Assembly: GCF_000772085.1 (NCBI RefSeq)
Contig: NZ_CP009755.1
Coordinates: forward strand, 682,001 to 746,000
Source of the DNA: Curtobacterium sp. MR_MD2014
Lineage (GTDB): Bacteria > Actinomycetota > Actinomycetes > Actinomycetales > Microbacteriaceae
Reading direction: 5' to 3'
DNA: 64,000 bases
Part shown: positions 1 to 7,841 of the stretch, piece by piece
Layout: each line of letters starts with the position of its first letter
Position numbering within the stretch: the first letter of the stretch is position 1
The notes under the pieces: model-generated
Told to the model about the DNA's origin: nothing
The model's database searches: none
What the model saw: only the letters and a program-made list of their open reading frames with translations
Translations under genes and position numbers: made by a program

Positions 1-881
1 CGAAGACCAGCGCCGAGCAGCGTCCCCGCGTCCTGCTGAGCATCGTCATGGGCGTCATCGCCGTGCTCTGGATGGTGCCGGCGATCGGCCTGCTCGTCAC
101 GAGCTTCCGCACGACGACCGCCGCCCAGAGCACCGGGTGGTGGACCGCCTTCGGGAACCTGTTCGGTACGGAGTGGACCCTCGACAACTACTCGAACGCG
201 CTGACGGGGGCGACCTCGGGGACCGGGCAGAGCCTGGCGGCCGAGTTCCTCAACAGCGTCGCCGTCGCGGTCCCGGCCACGATCCTGCCGCTCATGATCT
301 CCGCGTTCGCGGCCTACGCGTTCACGTTCCTGCAGTTCCGGTTCAAGGAGTTCTACTTCGCGGTCATCGTCGGGCTGCTCGTGGTGCCCGTGCAGATCTC
401 GCTGATCCCGGTCCTGCAGCTGTACAAGACGATCACGCAGGCGACCGGGCTGCAGATCACCGGCACATTCCCGGCGGCGTGGATCGTGCACTCGGCGTTC
501 GCGCTCCCGCTCTGCATCTACATCCTGCGGAACTACATGTCGACGCTCCCGGTCGCGCTCATCGAGGCCGCCCGCGTCGACGGCGCGTCGCACTTCCAGA
601 TCTTCTGGCGGCTCGCGGTCCCGATGTCGGTGCCGGCGCTGGCGTCGTTCGCGATCTTCCAGTTCCTCTGGGTCTGGAACGACTACCTCGTCGCGTACAT
701 CTTCATCGGCAACACGAACCCCGTGCTGCAGCAGGGCCTGCTCGGGCTGCTCGGACAGTACGGGTCGGGCTGGAACCTGGTCGCGGCCGGCTCGTTCATC
801 GTGCTGATCGTGCCCCTCGTGGTGTTCCTGTCGCTCCAGCGCTTCTTCGTCCGTGGCCTCACCGCGGGGTCGGTCAAGTGA
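1..881 (+). CDS. carbohydrate ABC transporter permease (MalG type), 5' end outside the window
   Basis: Inner-membrane permease of a CUT1 sugar importer. The frame is open to the left edge of the window (codons read from base 3), so the true start lies outside and the ATG at 48 is probably internal. Several hydrophobic segments are visible, and the cytoplasmic EAA loop (EAARVDGAS, near bases 564-623) that contacts the ATPase is intact. The C-terminus ends in the LTAGSVK-type tail common to MalG proteins. Its TGA stop overlaps the GTG start of the following GH32 gene, so the two are translationally coupled. This points to import of sucrose or a fructo-oligosaccharide. The partner permease and binding protein must lie to the left. 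Confidence 0.93.
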   Translation, partial: KTSAEQRPRVLLSIVMGVIAVLWMVPAIGLLVTSFRTTTAAQSTGWWTAFGNLFGTEWTLDNYSNALTGATSGTGQSLAAEFLNSVAVAVPATILPLMISAFAAYAFTFLQFRFKEFYFAVIVGLLVVPVQISLIPVLQLYKTITQATGLQITGTFPAAWIVHSAFALPLCIYILRNYMSTLPVALIEAARVDGASHFQIFWRLAVPMSVPALASFAIFQFLWVWNDYLVAYIFIGNTNPVLQQGLLGLLGQYGSGWNLVAAGSFIVLIVPLVVFLSLQRFFVRGLTAGSVK

Positions 882-2437
882 GCACGGAGACGGCGACGCA
901 GTCCGACGCGCCGGAGACGGAGCGCAGCCGGACCGAGCCAGCGGCGGACGGCGCCACGATCCGGCGCCCGCGGCGGCACTTCACGCCCGCCCGCAACTGG
1001 ATGAACGACCCGAACGGCCTGGTCGTCCACGGCGGCCGGTACCACCTCTACTTCCAGCACAACCCGGACGGGATCGACCACGGCACGGTCGGCTGGGGGC
1101 ACGCGTCGAGCACCGACCTGCTCACGTGGACCGAGCACGAGGTGGCGCTCGAGGCCGACGCGGACGGGCAGGTCTTCTCGGGCTCCGTGGTGTTCGACGC
1201 GGAGAACACGAGCGGGCTCGGATCGGCCGAGCAGCCGCCGCTGGTCGCGATCTGGACGCAGGCCGCCGAGACCGAGCAGTCGCAGGCCCTCGCCTCCAGC
1301 ACCGACGGCGGGTACCGGTGGCGGAAGTACCCGGGGAACCCGGTGCTGCGCCGCGGCTCCGCCGACTTCCGCGACCCGAAGGTGTTCCGGTACGAGGGAA
1401 CGGACGGCCCCTGCTGGATCATGGTCGCCGTCGAGGCCCAGGACCGCCAGGTGCTCGTGCACCGGTCGACCGACCTGCGCACCTGGACCCTCGTGTCGAC
1501 CTACGGTCCCGCCGGTCCGGTCGGTGGCGTCTGGGAGTGCCCGGACCTCTTCCCCCTGACCGTCGACGGCGACCCCGACCGCGTGGTCTGGGTGCTGCTG
1601 GTCAGCCTCAACCCCGGCGGGGTCGCGGGCGGATCCGGCACGCACGTCGTGCTCGGGCAGTTCGACGGGGAGCGGTTCGTCCCGGACGAGCCGCTCCCCG
1701 CCGAGACCCGGTCGCCGGACGGGTCCTGGCGGCAGCAGTCCACCGAGGAGCTCGCGACGTACCGCTGGCTCGACCACGGTCCCGACTCGTACGCCGGCGT
1801 GACCTTCTCCGGTACGGGCCTCCGAGACCGGACGCTCGTCGCGTGGATGGACAACTGGGATTACGCGAAGGACCTGCCGACCACGCCGTGGCGCGGCGCG
1901 ATGACCGCTGCTCGGGCCCTCGGCCTGACCGAGCGGGACGGACGCCTCGAGCTGGTGCAGCGGATCGTCGGCCCGACCGGTGCCGTGGACACGGTGCTCC
2001 GTCACGACGACGACGCGGCGAGCACCCACGAGCTCCCGGGACTCGTCCGCGTCGAGGTCGTGATCACGCTGCGCGGACCCGACGGTGTGGTCCGGTTGGA
2101 GCTCGACGACGCCGACGGCCGACGTCGGCTCGGCCTGCGCTACGACGCCGCCGACGCCTCGCTCCGGCTCGACCGTCCCGCCGTGCCGGGGCTCCCGGCG
2201 TCGTTCGGACGGCACGTGGCATCGACGGTGCGACCGGAGGGCGACCGCGTCGCGCTCACCCTGTGGTTCGACGAGTCGTCGGTCGAGGTCTCGTCGGGTG
2301 CCGGCACCGGCTCGATGACGGCGCTGCTCGCCGGGTCGGCGACCGACGCACGCCGTCGCCTGCTGGTGGACCCCGGGCCGCACGCGGTCACCGTGACGGC
2401 ATCCGCCGACGCGGACGAGGTGACCCCGGTCGGCTGA
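878..2437 (+). CDS. GH32 beta-fructofuranosidase (sucrose/fructo-oligosaccharide hydrolase)
   Basis: Hydrolyses terminal beta-fructosyl bonds. The three GH32 signature motifs are present and correctly spaced: WMNDPNG with nucleophile D44, RDP with transition-state stabiliser D166, and WEC with acid/base E220. A beta-sandwich C-terminal domain follows from about residue 355. The GTG at 878 was chosen because it overlaps the stop of the upstream permease (GTGA) and leaves a natural 40-residue leader; the frame also runs open further upstream. At 519 residues it has the usual length. There is no signal peptide, so it should act in the cytoplasm on imported sugar. It is followed by a strong palindromic terminator. 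Whether it prefers sucrose, inulin-type or levan-type oligosaccharides cannot be read from sequence alone. Confidence 0.95.
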   Translation: MSTETATQSDAPETERSRTEPAADGATIRRPRRHFTPARNWMNDPNGLVVHGGRYHLYFQHNPDGIDHGTVGWGHASSTDLLTWTEHEVALEADADGQVFSGSVVFDAENTSGLGSAEQPPLVAIWTQAAETEQSQALASSTDGGYRWRKYPGNPVLRRGSADFRDPKVFRYEGTDGPCWIMVAVEAQDRQVLVHRSTDLRTWTLVSTYGPAGPVGGVWECPDLFPLTVDGDPDRVVWVLLVSLNPGGVAGGSGTHVVLGQFDGERFVPDEPLPAETRSPDGSWRQQSTEELATYRWLDHGPDSYAGVTFSGTGLRDRTLVAWMDNWDYAKDLPTTPWRGAMTAARALGLTERDGRLELVQRIVGPTGAVDTVLRHDDDAASTHELPGLVRVEVVITLRGPDGVVRLELDDADGRRRLGLRYDAADASLRLDRPAVPGLPASFGRHVASTVRPEGDRVALTLWFDESSVEVSSGAGTGSMTALLAGSATDARRRLLVDPGPHAVTVTASADADEVTPVG

Positions 2438-2446
2438 CCCGACGCC

Positions 2447-2498
2447 GTGCCGGACGGGAGGCCCGTGGCGACGCCGCCACGGGCCTCCCGTCCGGCAC
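2447..2498. terminator. palindromic bidirectional terminator-like element (GACGGGAGG family, copy 1)
   Basis: A near-perfect inverted repeat with 24-base arms around a very short loop, built on the GACGGGAGG/CCTCCCGTC core. It lies between the convergent GH32 and FNT genes, where it can terminate both. There is no T tract, as is usual for high-GC actinobacteria. Confidence 0.8.
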
Positions 2499-2507
2499 CC
2501 GGTCCGG

Positions 2508-3365
2508 TCAGCGCGCGGTGCCCCGCTCCTGCTCGCCCGTCGCACGGTCCGGTGCGTCCGGCGCGTCGCGCCGTCGACCGCGCAGCAGGTCCGCCGACCG
2601 GATGAGGCGCAGCGACGTCACCAGCACGACACCGCCGAGCACGTTGAACACGAGCACGTAGCCGAACCAGGCGGCCCACTGGCCGTACGTGATCGACGCC
2701 CCCGCCTGGATGGCGCCGAAGACCAGCAGCGAGTCCAGGATCGAGTGGAAGAGCTGCAGACCGGCCAGCAGGAAGCCACCGGCGACCGCCGCGACGAGCT
2801 TCGCCGGGTCGGAGTCGGTGCCCTGCTGCATGCGGGTCACGAGGGTGATCGTGCTCCCACCGAGCACGGCGAGCACCGCGGTCTGCAGTCCGAAGGGGGC
2901 GTCGACGTAGTGCCGGGCGGACTCCTCGAGCACCGTGTGCCACTGCGGGAACGCCTGGACGACGAGCCACATCACGACCCAGCCGCCGGCGAGGTTGCTG
3001 ACCAGCGTCCCCGCCCAGAGCCGGACGAGCTGCCACACCGTGCCCTCCCGGGCGACGAGCGCCACGATCGGCACGAGGAAGTTCTCGGTGAAGAGCTCGC
3101 TGTGCGCCAGGTACAGCGCGACGAGCCCGATGCTGAAGGCGAGGCCCGCGAGCAGGTGGCTGTCGGTCTCGTGCAGGACGGCCAGGTACCCCATCACGCC
3201 GAGCCCGATCTCCAGGCCGCCGGCGAACCCGGTCGCGAGCACCACCCGCAGGGTCCGCTGCAGGCGCTCGGCCCCCTCGTCGACCACCGCGTCGAAGGAC
3301 TCCTCGATCTCGTCCTCGACCGGGGCGTCGTTGTCGCCGACCTCGCGGCGTCGTTCGTCCGTCAC
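2508..3365 (-). CDS. formate/nitrite transporter (FNT) family membrane protein
   Basis: Predicted channel or transporter for a small monovalent anion such as formate or nitrite. A hydrophilic, acidic 40-residue N-terminus (EDEIEESFDAVVDEGAERLQRTLR) precedes about six hydrophobic segments. FNT-like features include the GLEIGLGVMGYL and HSELFTENFLVP stretches and a long hydrophobic C-terminal half. I chose the GTG at 3363-3365 because the acidic FNT-like start follows directly and the upstream in-frame sequence is Pro/Arg-rich and not protein-like. This gives 285 residues, normal for the family. It stands alone, convergent with the GH32 operon. The substrate is not determinable; many actinobacterial members of this branch are annotated only as FNT family. 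Confidence 0.85.
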   Translation of the reverse strand: MTDERRREVGDNDAPVEDEIEESFDAVVDEGAERLQRTLRVVLATGFAGGLEIGLGVMGYLAVLHETDSHLLAGLAFSIGLVALYLAHSELFTENFLVPIVALVAREGTVWQLVRLWAGTLVSNLAGGWVVMWLVVQAFPQWHTVLEESARHYVDAPFGLQTAVLAVLGGSTITLVTRMQQGTDSDPAKLVAAVAGGFLLAGLQLFHSILDSLLVFGAIQAGASITYGQWAAWFGYVLVFNVLGGVVLVTSLRLIRSADLLRGRRRDAPDAPDRATGEQERGTAR

Positions 3366-3420
3366 CGTTCCGACGGTAGCCCCGGGCCTGCTGTGCACGG
3401 GCCGGGGTGCAGGGAACGGC

Positions 3421-3771
3421 TCACCGAGCGTGCGGTCTGCCGAACACGGCCGACGCGGTGGCCCGGGCGCCGTCCCACCCGGTCGCGCCCGCGGCGACGG
3501 CCGCCCGGAGCACGGAGACACCCGCAGTCGACGCGTCGCAGACGACGCGGACACCGAGCGTCCTGCTCACCCGGACGACCGATCCGACGGCGGCGCGATC
3601 GCGATCGGTGAGCGCACCGATGAGCAGCACGTCCGGCCGTGTTCGGAAGTGCTCGAGCGCGGAACCCCAGGTGCCCACGTGGAGCGCGGTGCTGCAATAC
3701 TGCGGAGAGACGAGCCACCCGTACCGCTGGCGACCGGGCCGCGCGTCGAGGATGATCAGCGTGCCCGTCAC
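3421..3771 (-). CDS. small protein with a degenerate response-regulator receiver fold
   Basis: A 116-residue protein starting at a GTG and divergent from the response regulator at 3807, with only 35 bases between the starts. It has the alternating hydrophobic-strand layout of a receiver domain: LIILDARPG at the N-terminus, PDVLLIGAL where the phospho-Asp strand should be, GVRVVCDAST and then AAVAAGATGWDG resembling the usual A..AGA.GYL helix. The aspartate normally phosphorylated is replaced by hydrophobic/Gly residues. It may therefore be a phosphorylation-independent pseudo-receiver that modulates the neighbouring regulator. The fold assignment is inference from pattern, and a plain hypothetical protein remains possible. 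Confidence 0.6.
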   Translation of the reverse strand: MTGTLIILDARPGRQRYGWLVSPQYCSTALHVGTWGSALEHFRTRPDVLLIGALTDRDRAAVGSVVRVSRTLGVRVVCDASTAGVSVLRAAVAAGATGWDGARATASAVFGRPHAR

Positions 3772-3806
3772 GGTCGACCACCGTGGCGGGGGAGGGGGAC
3801 AGCATC

Positions 3807-4853
3807 GTGGACGATTCCACGCAGGACCGGCGGGTGGCCGTGGTGATCGAGGACGACCTCGACATCCGGTACCTGCTCGAACAGGTGCTCGGGCAGGCGG
3901 GCTTCTCGACGATCAGCACCGGGAACGGTGAGGACGGAGTCCGGGCCGTCCTGGCCCACGAGCCGCTCGTGACGACGCTCGACGTGTCCCTGCCCGGCAT
4001 CGACGGGTTCGAGGTCGCACGGCGGATCCGGGGGTCGAGCGGCACGTACATCGTCATGATCTCCGCGATGGGCGACGAGATCGACGTCCTCCAGGGTCTC
4101 GAGGCCGGTGCGGACGACTACCTGGTGAAGCCGTTCCGCCCGCGCGAGCTCCGGGCTCGTCTCGGAGCGATGCTCCGTCGGCCACGGACCATCGAGTCTG
4201 CGGGAGCCGACGCCGAGGGGACAGGTCCGATGGCGCCCGGGGACGTCCCCGTCCCGACTGCGTCCGCGTCGGCCGTGCTGTCGGTGGTCCCGGACCCCGG
4301 TGCCGCGCCCGCCGACGCTCCTCGGTCGTCCGGCGGTGCGGCCGCGCCGTCGTCCGGCGGTGCAGCCGCGCCGTCGTCCGGGGGTGCAGCCGCGCCGTCG
4401 TCCGGGGGTGCAGCCGCGTCGGAGGGCGCCGCCGTCGCGCGGGAGGGCGCTGCCGTCGTGCGGGACGACGCCGCGACGGAGGCCGAGACCACGTCCGACG
4501 GTGCGTCGTGGACGCGGCACAACGGACTCGCGATCGACCAGGAGGCGCGACTCGTCCAGGTGGACGGCGCTCCGGTCGAGCTGACCAAGACCGAGTTCGA
4601 CCTGCTCGCGACGCTGGTCGAGTCCCGTCGGCGGGTGCGGTCGAAGGCGGACCTGGCGCTGGCCGTCCGCAACGACGCCTACGTCACGACCCACTACATC
4701 GGCGACGCCGACCGACGGAACGTCGAGGTGCACATGGCGAACCTCCGGCGCAAGCTCGCCGACGACCCGAACGCGCCACGGTTCGTCGTGACGGTCCGTG
4801 GCGTCGGCTACCGCCTCACCGGACCCGGCGACCCCGGGTTCGTTGCGGACTGA
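3807..4853 (+). CDS. OmpR-type response regulator with a long repetitive linker
   Basis: DNA-binding response regulator. The receiver domain (residues about 10-125) has the acidic pair EDD near residue 14, phospho-acceptor D59 in TLDVSLPGIDG and the conserved lysine in LVKPFRPREL. The winged helix-turn-helix of the OmpR/PhoB class occupies the last 100 residues (LTKTEFDLLATLVE ... VRGVGYRL). Between them is an unusually long Ala/Ser/Gly/Pro linker of about 110 residues, including four tandem SSGGAAAP-type repeats; ordinary family members have linkers under 20 residues. The GTG at 3807 was chosen because GGAGGGGG ends 8 bases upstream; an in-frame GTG at 3783 lacks such a site. No histidine kinase is adjacent. 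The kinase at 7838-9430 is a candidate partner by proximity only. Confidence 0.93.
   Translation: MDDSTQDRRVAVVIEDDLDIRYLLEQVLGQAGFSTISTGNGEDGVRAVLAHEPLVTTLDVSLPGIDGFEVARRIRGSSGTYIVMISAMGDEIDVLQGLEAGADDYLVKPFRPRELRARLGAMLRRPRTIESAGADAEGTGPMAPGDVPVPTASASAVLSVVPDPGAAPADAPRSSGGAAAPSSGGAAAPSSGGAAAPSSGGAAASEGAAVAREGAAVVRDDAATEAETTSDGASWTRHNGLAIDQEARLVQVDGAPVELTKTEFDLLATLVESRRRVRSKADLALAVRNDAYVTTHYIGDADRRNVEVHMANLRRKLADDPNAPRFVVTVRGVGYRLTGPGDPGFVAD
4326..4421 (+). repeat. four tandem 24-bp repeats in the regulator linker
   Basis: Units begin at 4326, 4350, 4374 and 4398 and differ by only one to three bases. Each encodes one SSGGAAAP-like octapeptide, in frame. Slippage here would change linker length in steps of eight residues without breaking the gene. 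Confidence 0.95.
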
Positions 4854-4871
4854 CCCTCGGTACGGCATCCG

Positions 4872-6347
4872 TCAGACCTTGTAGCCGAACTGACGGCGCA
4901 GGAGCTTACCGACCATCCCGAGCGTCTGCAGCGCGGTGATCACGGCGAGTACGGGCCAGCCGAACCAGAGGACGGTCGACTGGGCGACGACGTCCAGCTG
5001 CAGCCAGCCGTAGACGGCAGCGGTCATCGCCAGCAGGACGATCGCGACCGGCGCGAGGTGCGCGTTGCCGGAGCCCCGCTCGGCCTTCGCCTGTTCCGCC
5101 CAGTTGTCGGTCTGCTTCTTGCTGGCGAACCGGGTCCACGCGCGCAGGAAGTGCCCGAGGCGGATCCACATGTAGATCTCGGCCGGAGCGACGAGCGCGG
5201 CGAACAGGACGTCCCGCCAGGTGCGCTGCTTCATCGATGCGACGACGCGCAGGTTCAGTGCCGCCGCGACGACCGGGGGGACGAGCCAGACCGGGCTGAA
5301 GACGAACGCGTGGATCGAGAGCGACGCCACGAGCAGCAGGACGAAGAGCACCCGCGTCAGGAAGTTCATCGCCATCGACGCGTGCTCGATCCAGCGCAGT
5401 CGCAGGTTCGGGTGGAACGGCTGTCCCTTCGTGTCGCCGCGCTGCCCCGGCCACATGAGTTCGATCGCACCGAAGTTCCACTTGACCTGCTGGGCGTCGA
5501 GGCCGCGCAGCGTGTGCATCCCGCCCACGTCGGCGCGGGCTCGCGCGCTGATCTTCGTCAGGTACCCGGCGCTCTTCACCTGCAGCGAGAGGAGGGAGTC
5601 CTCGACCTCACTGTCCTTCACCCACGGCGAGCCCTGGTGGTTCGCTTCCATGACCTCGTGCAGGGCTCGCATCGAGAAGATCGAGAACTGCCCGCCGAGC
5701 ACCGCCATGTTGCGGCCCTTCAGCATGTTCTGCATGTTGAAGGCGGCGAACTGGGCGCGCTGACCCGCGATGAGGAACCGCTGCACCGGCCCGTGGAAGG
5801 GGCGGTCGTCGATGGAGTAGATCGCCGAGATCCCGCCGATGCGCGCGTCGGAGACGATCTCCTGGGCGAGCCACTCCACGGCGTCCGGGTGGGCGGTGGT
5901 GTCGCCGTCGACGCCGAGCATGTAGTCGCAGCCCTCGATGAGGCTGAAGCCGTAGTTGAGCGCTCCGACCTTCTTGTCGGGGTTCTCACCGATGTCGTGC
6001 ACGTACACCTCGGTGCACTGCTCCACGCCGTCGCGCTCCACGCGGTGGGGACCGGCGTACTCGGCGGCCACGTCGAAGGTCGCGTCCGTGGTGTTGTTGA
6101 TGACGACGTGCACGACGTCGGGGAGTCGGGTCTGCTGGAGGAGGGAACGGAGGACGTCGCCGATGCTCTCCTCCTCGTTGTAGGCCGGGATCACGCAGCC
6201 GATGGTCGGGCGGTACTCGGGCAGTGCGTCGAGGTCCTCGAGGACCGAGGCCGCGAGCTCGGGATCATGGCGACGGGTCCAGCGCGAGCGGTCGGTGGTG
6301 GACGCGATCGGCTGCGTGGTGCCGGTGGTGTGGGGAATGGTCGACAC
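4872..6347 (-). CDS. membrane-bound family 2 glycosyltransferase (BcsA/HasA-like)
   Basis: Probable inverting, processive-type polysaccharide or glycolipid glycosyltransferase. A GT-A domain (about residues 60-300) shows the start motif CVIPAYNEEESIGDVL, the metal-binding D147-G-D149 and Q286-x-x-K289-W290, a variant of the QxxRW product-binding motif. Three to four hydrophobic segments fill the C-terminal 180 residues. The GTG at 6345-6347 was chosen because AGGAG (6355-6359) precedes it at 7 bases; the frame stays open upstream but is Thr/Arg-rich. It is convergent with the response regulator and ends 18 bases from it. The product is unknown; the K for R change in QxxRW is worth noting. Confidence 0.88.
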   Translation of the reverse strand: MSTIPHTTGTTQPIASTTDRSRWTRRHDPELAASVLEDLDALPEYRPTIGCVIPAYNEEESIGDVLRSLLQQTRLPDVVHVVINNTTDATFDVAAEYAGPHRVERDGVEQCTEVYVHDIGENPDKKVGALNYGFSLIEGCDYMLGVDGDTTAHPDAVEWLAQEIVSDARIGGISAIYSIDDRPFHGPVQRFLIAGQRAQFAAFNMQNMLKGRNMAVLGGQFSIFSMRALHEVMEANHQGSPWVKDSEVEDSLLSLQVKSAGYLTKISARARADVGGMHTLRGLDAQQVKWNFGAIELMWPGQRGDTKGQPFHPNLRLRWIEHASMAMNFLTRVLFVLLLVASLSIHAFVFSPVWLVPPVVAAALNLRVVASMKQRTWRDVLFAALVAPAEIYMWIRLGHFLRAWTRFASKKQTDNWAEQAKAERGSGNAHLAPVAIVLLAMTAAVYGWLQLDVVAQSTVLWFGWPVLAVITALQTLGMVGKLLRRQFGYKV

Positions 6348-6466
6348 GGTCCTGCTCCTGGTCGTTCGGTCGGTGCTGCGGTTGCTCCGAGTCTCGTTCC
6401 GGTCCCTCTGGTCCAGCGCTACCATGACGCAGCGGAACCTCAAGATCCGCTCTGGACGGGGGCGTC

Positions 6467-7132
6467 ATGGCAGGGAACGGCAAGGCCGCGGCGGGCAGGG
6501 GAGCGGCCGGCACAGCACTGGTCGTCGTCACGGGGCTCCTCCTGAGCGGGTGCGGTACCCCGCCGTGGGAGACCGCGGCATCGGCATCGGCATCGGCATC
6601 GGCATCGGCATCCGCGAGGTCGACCCCGCAGCGGTCGTCCGGCTCGGCGACGCCGGCTCCAACGGAGTCGGTCGCGGTCGGCGGGGACCTCGCGGCAGGC
6701 GCGGTCAGTCGGACGCTGACCGCCGGTGACCTGTCGGTCGACGTCCGGTACTGGTCCACGCTGCCGATGGACGAGTGGACGCCGGGGGCGGACAAGCCCC
6801 TCTCGATGTCGGTGACCACCCGCGGCGGCGGGAGCGACTCGGAGGTCCGGCTCGTCCGTGCCGCCGTCGCCGTCTTCTACCGGGACGGGTCCGGGGCGGA
6901 CGTGACCGCCGCTGCGTCTCCCGCCGAGCAGTCGGACAGCCAGGGGTACGCCGTGGTGACGCCGCAGTCGTGGTCGGGCACGTTCGTGCTCGGTGCCGCG
7001 CCCGAGCGTGCCGCCCGGCTGCGTGCCGTCGTCACGCTCGTCCTCACCGAGACCCCGGTCGGGACCGGCGGTGCGACCGCGCAGCAGACCGCGACGGACA
7101 CGCTCTCCGTCGACCTCGCACGCGCCGGGTGA
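6467..7132 (+). CDS. secreted lipoprotein of unknown function with an (AS)n linker
   Basis: A 221-residue protein with a lipoprotein signal peptide: short basic start, hydrophobic stretch TALVVVTGLLL and lipobox L26-S-G-C29. Directly after the lipidated cysteine comes an Ala-Ser repeat encoded by a hexanucleotide tract, then a beta-rich globular domain of about 150 residues (LSVDVRYWSTLPM ... SMSVTTRGGG ... RLVRAAVAVFYRDGSG). The ATG at 6467 has GGACGGGGG a few bases upstream. I do not recognise the globular domain. It is divergent from the glycosyltransferase at 6347, which suggests but does not prove a common role at the cell surface. Confidence 0.8.
   Translation: MAGNGKAAAGRGAAGTALVVVTGLLLSGCGTPPWETAASASASASASASARSTPQRSSGSATPAPTESVAVGGDLAAGAVSRTLTAGDLSVDVRYWSTLPMDEWTPGADKPLSMSVTTRGGGSDSEVRLVRAAVAVFYRDGSGADVTAAASPAEQSDSQGYAVVTPQSWSGTFVLGAAPERAARLRAVVTLVLTETPVGTGGATAQQTATDTLSVDLARAG
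6578..6613 (+). repeat. hexanucleotide microsatellite (GCATCG)5 plus one variant
   Basis: Five perfect GCATCG units followed by GCATCC, in frame as Ala-Ser pairs just after the lipobox of the lipoprotein. Copy-number change would lengthen or shorten the tether without a frameshift. Confidence 0.97.
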
Positions 7133-7148
7133 CACCGGCCCGCGGCGC

Positions 7149-7841
7149 TCACGTGCGTCCGTCGACCTCCAGGTCCTCGAGCCGGTAGCCGCGGTCGTCG
7201 GTCGACGTCGTCCCCCACGACGCGGTCGGCACGGTCGGCAGCCTGTCGGGCGGGAGCGTGGCGAGCGCGGCCTCGAGTCCGCCCCGCCAGTCAGCCAGGT
7301 CGCACTCGTCCTCCCGCACGAGGGTGACCACACGGTCGCGGTCCTCCGTCCAGAGCAGCGCGTCGGGCGGTACCACGGCGAGGAGCGCCCGTGCCAGTTC
7401 GGTGCGGGCGGCCTCGACGGCCGTGTGGCCGAACGCCGTGGCCAGCAGGTCGGCGTTCCCGAGGGTGACCGCGACGCGCACCACCGAGACCTGGTGGTAG
7501 TCCGCCCGGTCCAGCATGCGGCGAGCCGCGGTCAGCGCCTCGGTCCGCTGCGGGACGGATTCGTCCGTCGTCACGGTGGCGCCGCTCCGGACCCGCAGCA
7601 CCGTGCAGAAGAGCGCCACGGTCAACAGCACGACGAGCCAGACGACGAGGACGCGGGTTGCCGGTCCCGCGAGCAGTGCTCCGCCGATGAGCACCAGGAA
7701 GGCGCCGACGATCGCGACCGCGACCTCGAGGGCGTCGCGGGGGACATCCGCGCGCCGGCCGCTCGACCGACGGGAGACGAGGACGGTGACGAGCAGACCG
7801 AACCCCCCTGCGATCGCGGTCCACAGCAGGAACGGGTTCAT
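7149..7841 (-). CDS. membrane protein with a degenerate GGDEF-like domain
   Basis: A 230-residue protein with three N-terminal hydrophobic segments (FLLWTAIAGGFGLLVTVLV; VAVAIVGAFLVLIGGALLAG; VLVVWLVVLLTVALFC) and a cytoplasmic domain from about residue 105. That domain resembles a diguanylate cyclase scaffold (ARRMLDRADYHQVSVVRVAV ... FGHTAVEAARTELARALLAV) but has no GG(D/E)EF signature, so it should not make c-di-GMP. Its ATG overlaps the stop of the histidine kinase upstream (ATGA at 7838-7841), so it is translated with the kinase and may be an accessory sensor or modulator. The GGDEF relationship is an inference from spacing and is uncertain. Confidence 0.7.
   Translation of the reverse strand: MNPFLLWTAIAGGFGLLVTVLVSRRSSGRRADVPRDALEVAVAIVGAFLVLIGGALLAGPATRVLVVWLVVLLTVALFCTVLRVRSGATVTTDESVPQRTEALTAARRMLDRADYHQVSVVRVAVTLGNADLLATAFGHTAVEAARTELARALLAVVPPDALLWTEDRDRVVTLVREDECDLADWRGGLEAALATLPPDRLPTVPTASWGTTSTDDRGYRLEDLEVDGRT

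Noticed and set aside
137-877. Long open frame upstream of the GH32 start
   Set aside because: It is the GC-rich shadow of the permease gene in another frame; the encoded sequence is Arg/Pro/Gly-rich and unlike any protein, so the GH32 gene was started at GTG 878.
7149-7841. Active diguanylate cyclase
   Set aside because: The GG(D/E)EF signature is missing, so only a degenerate, tentative relationship is claimed.
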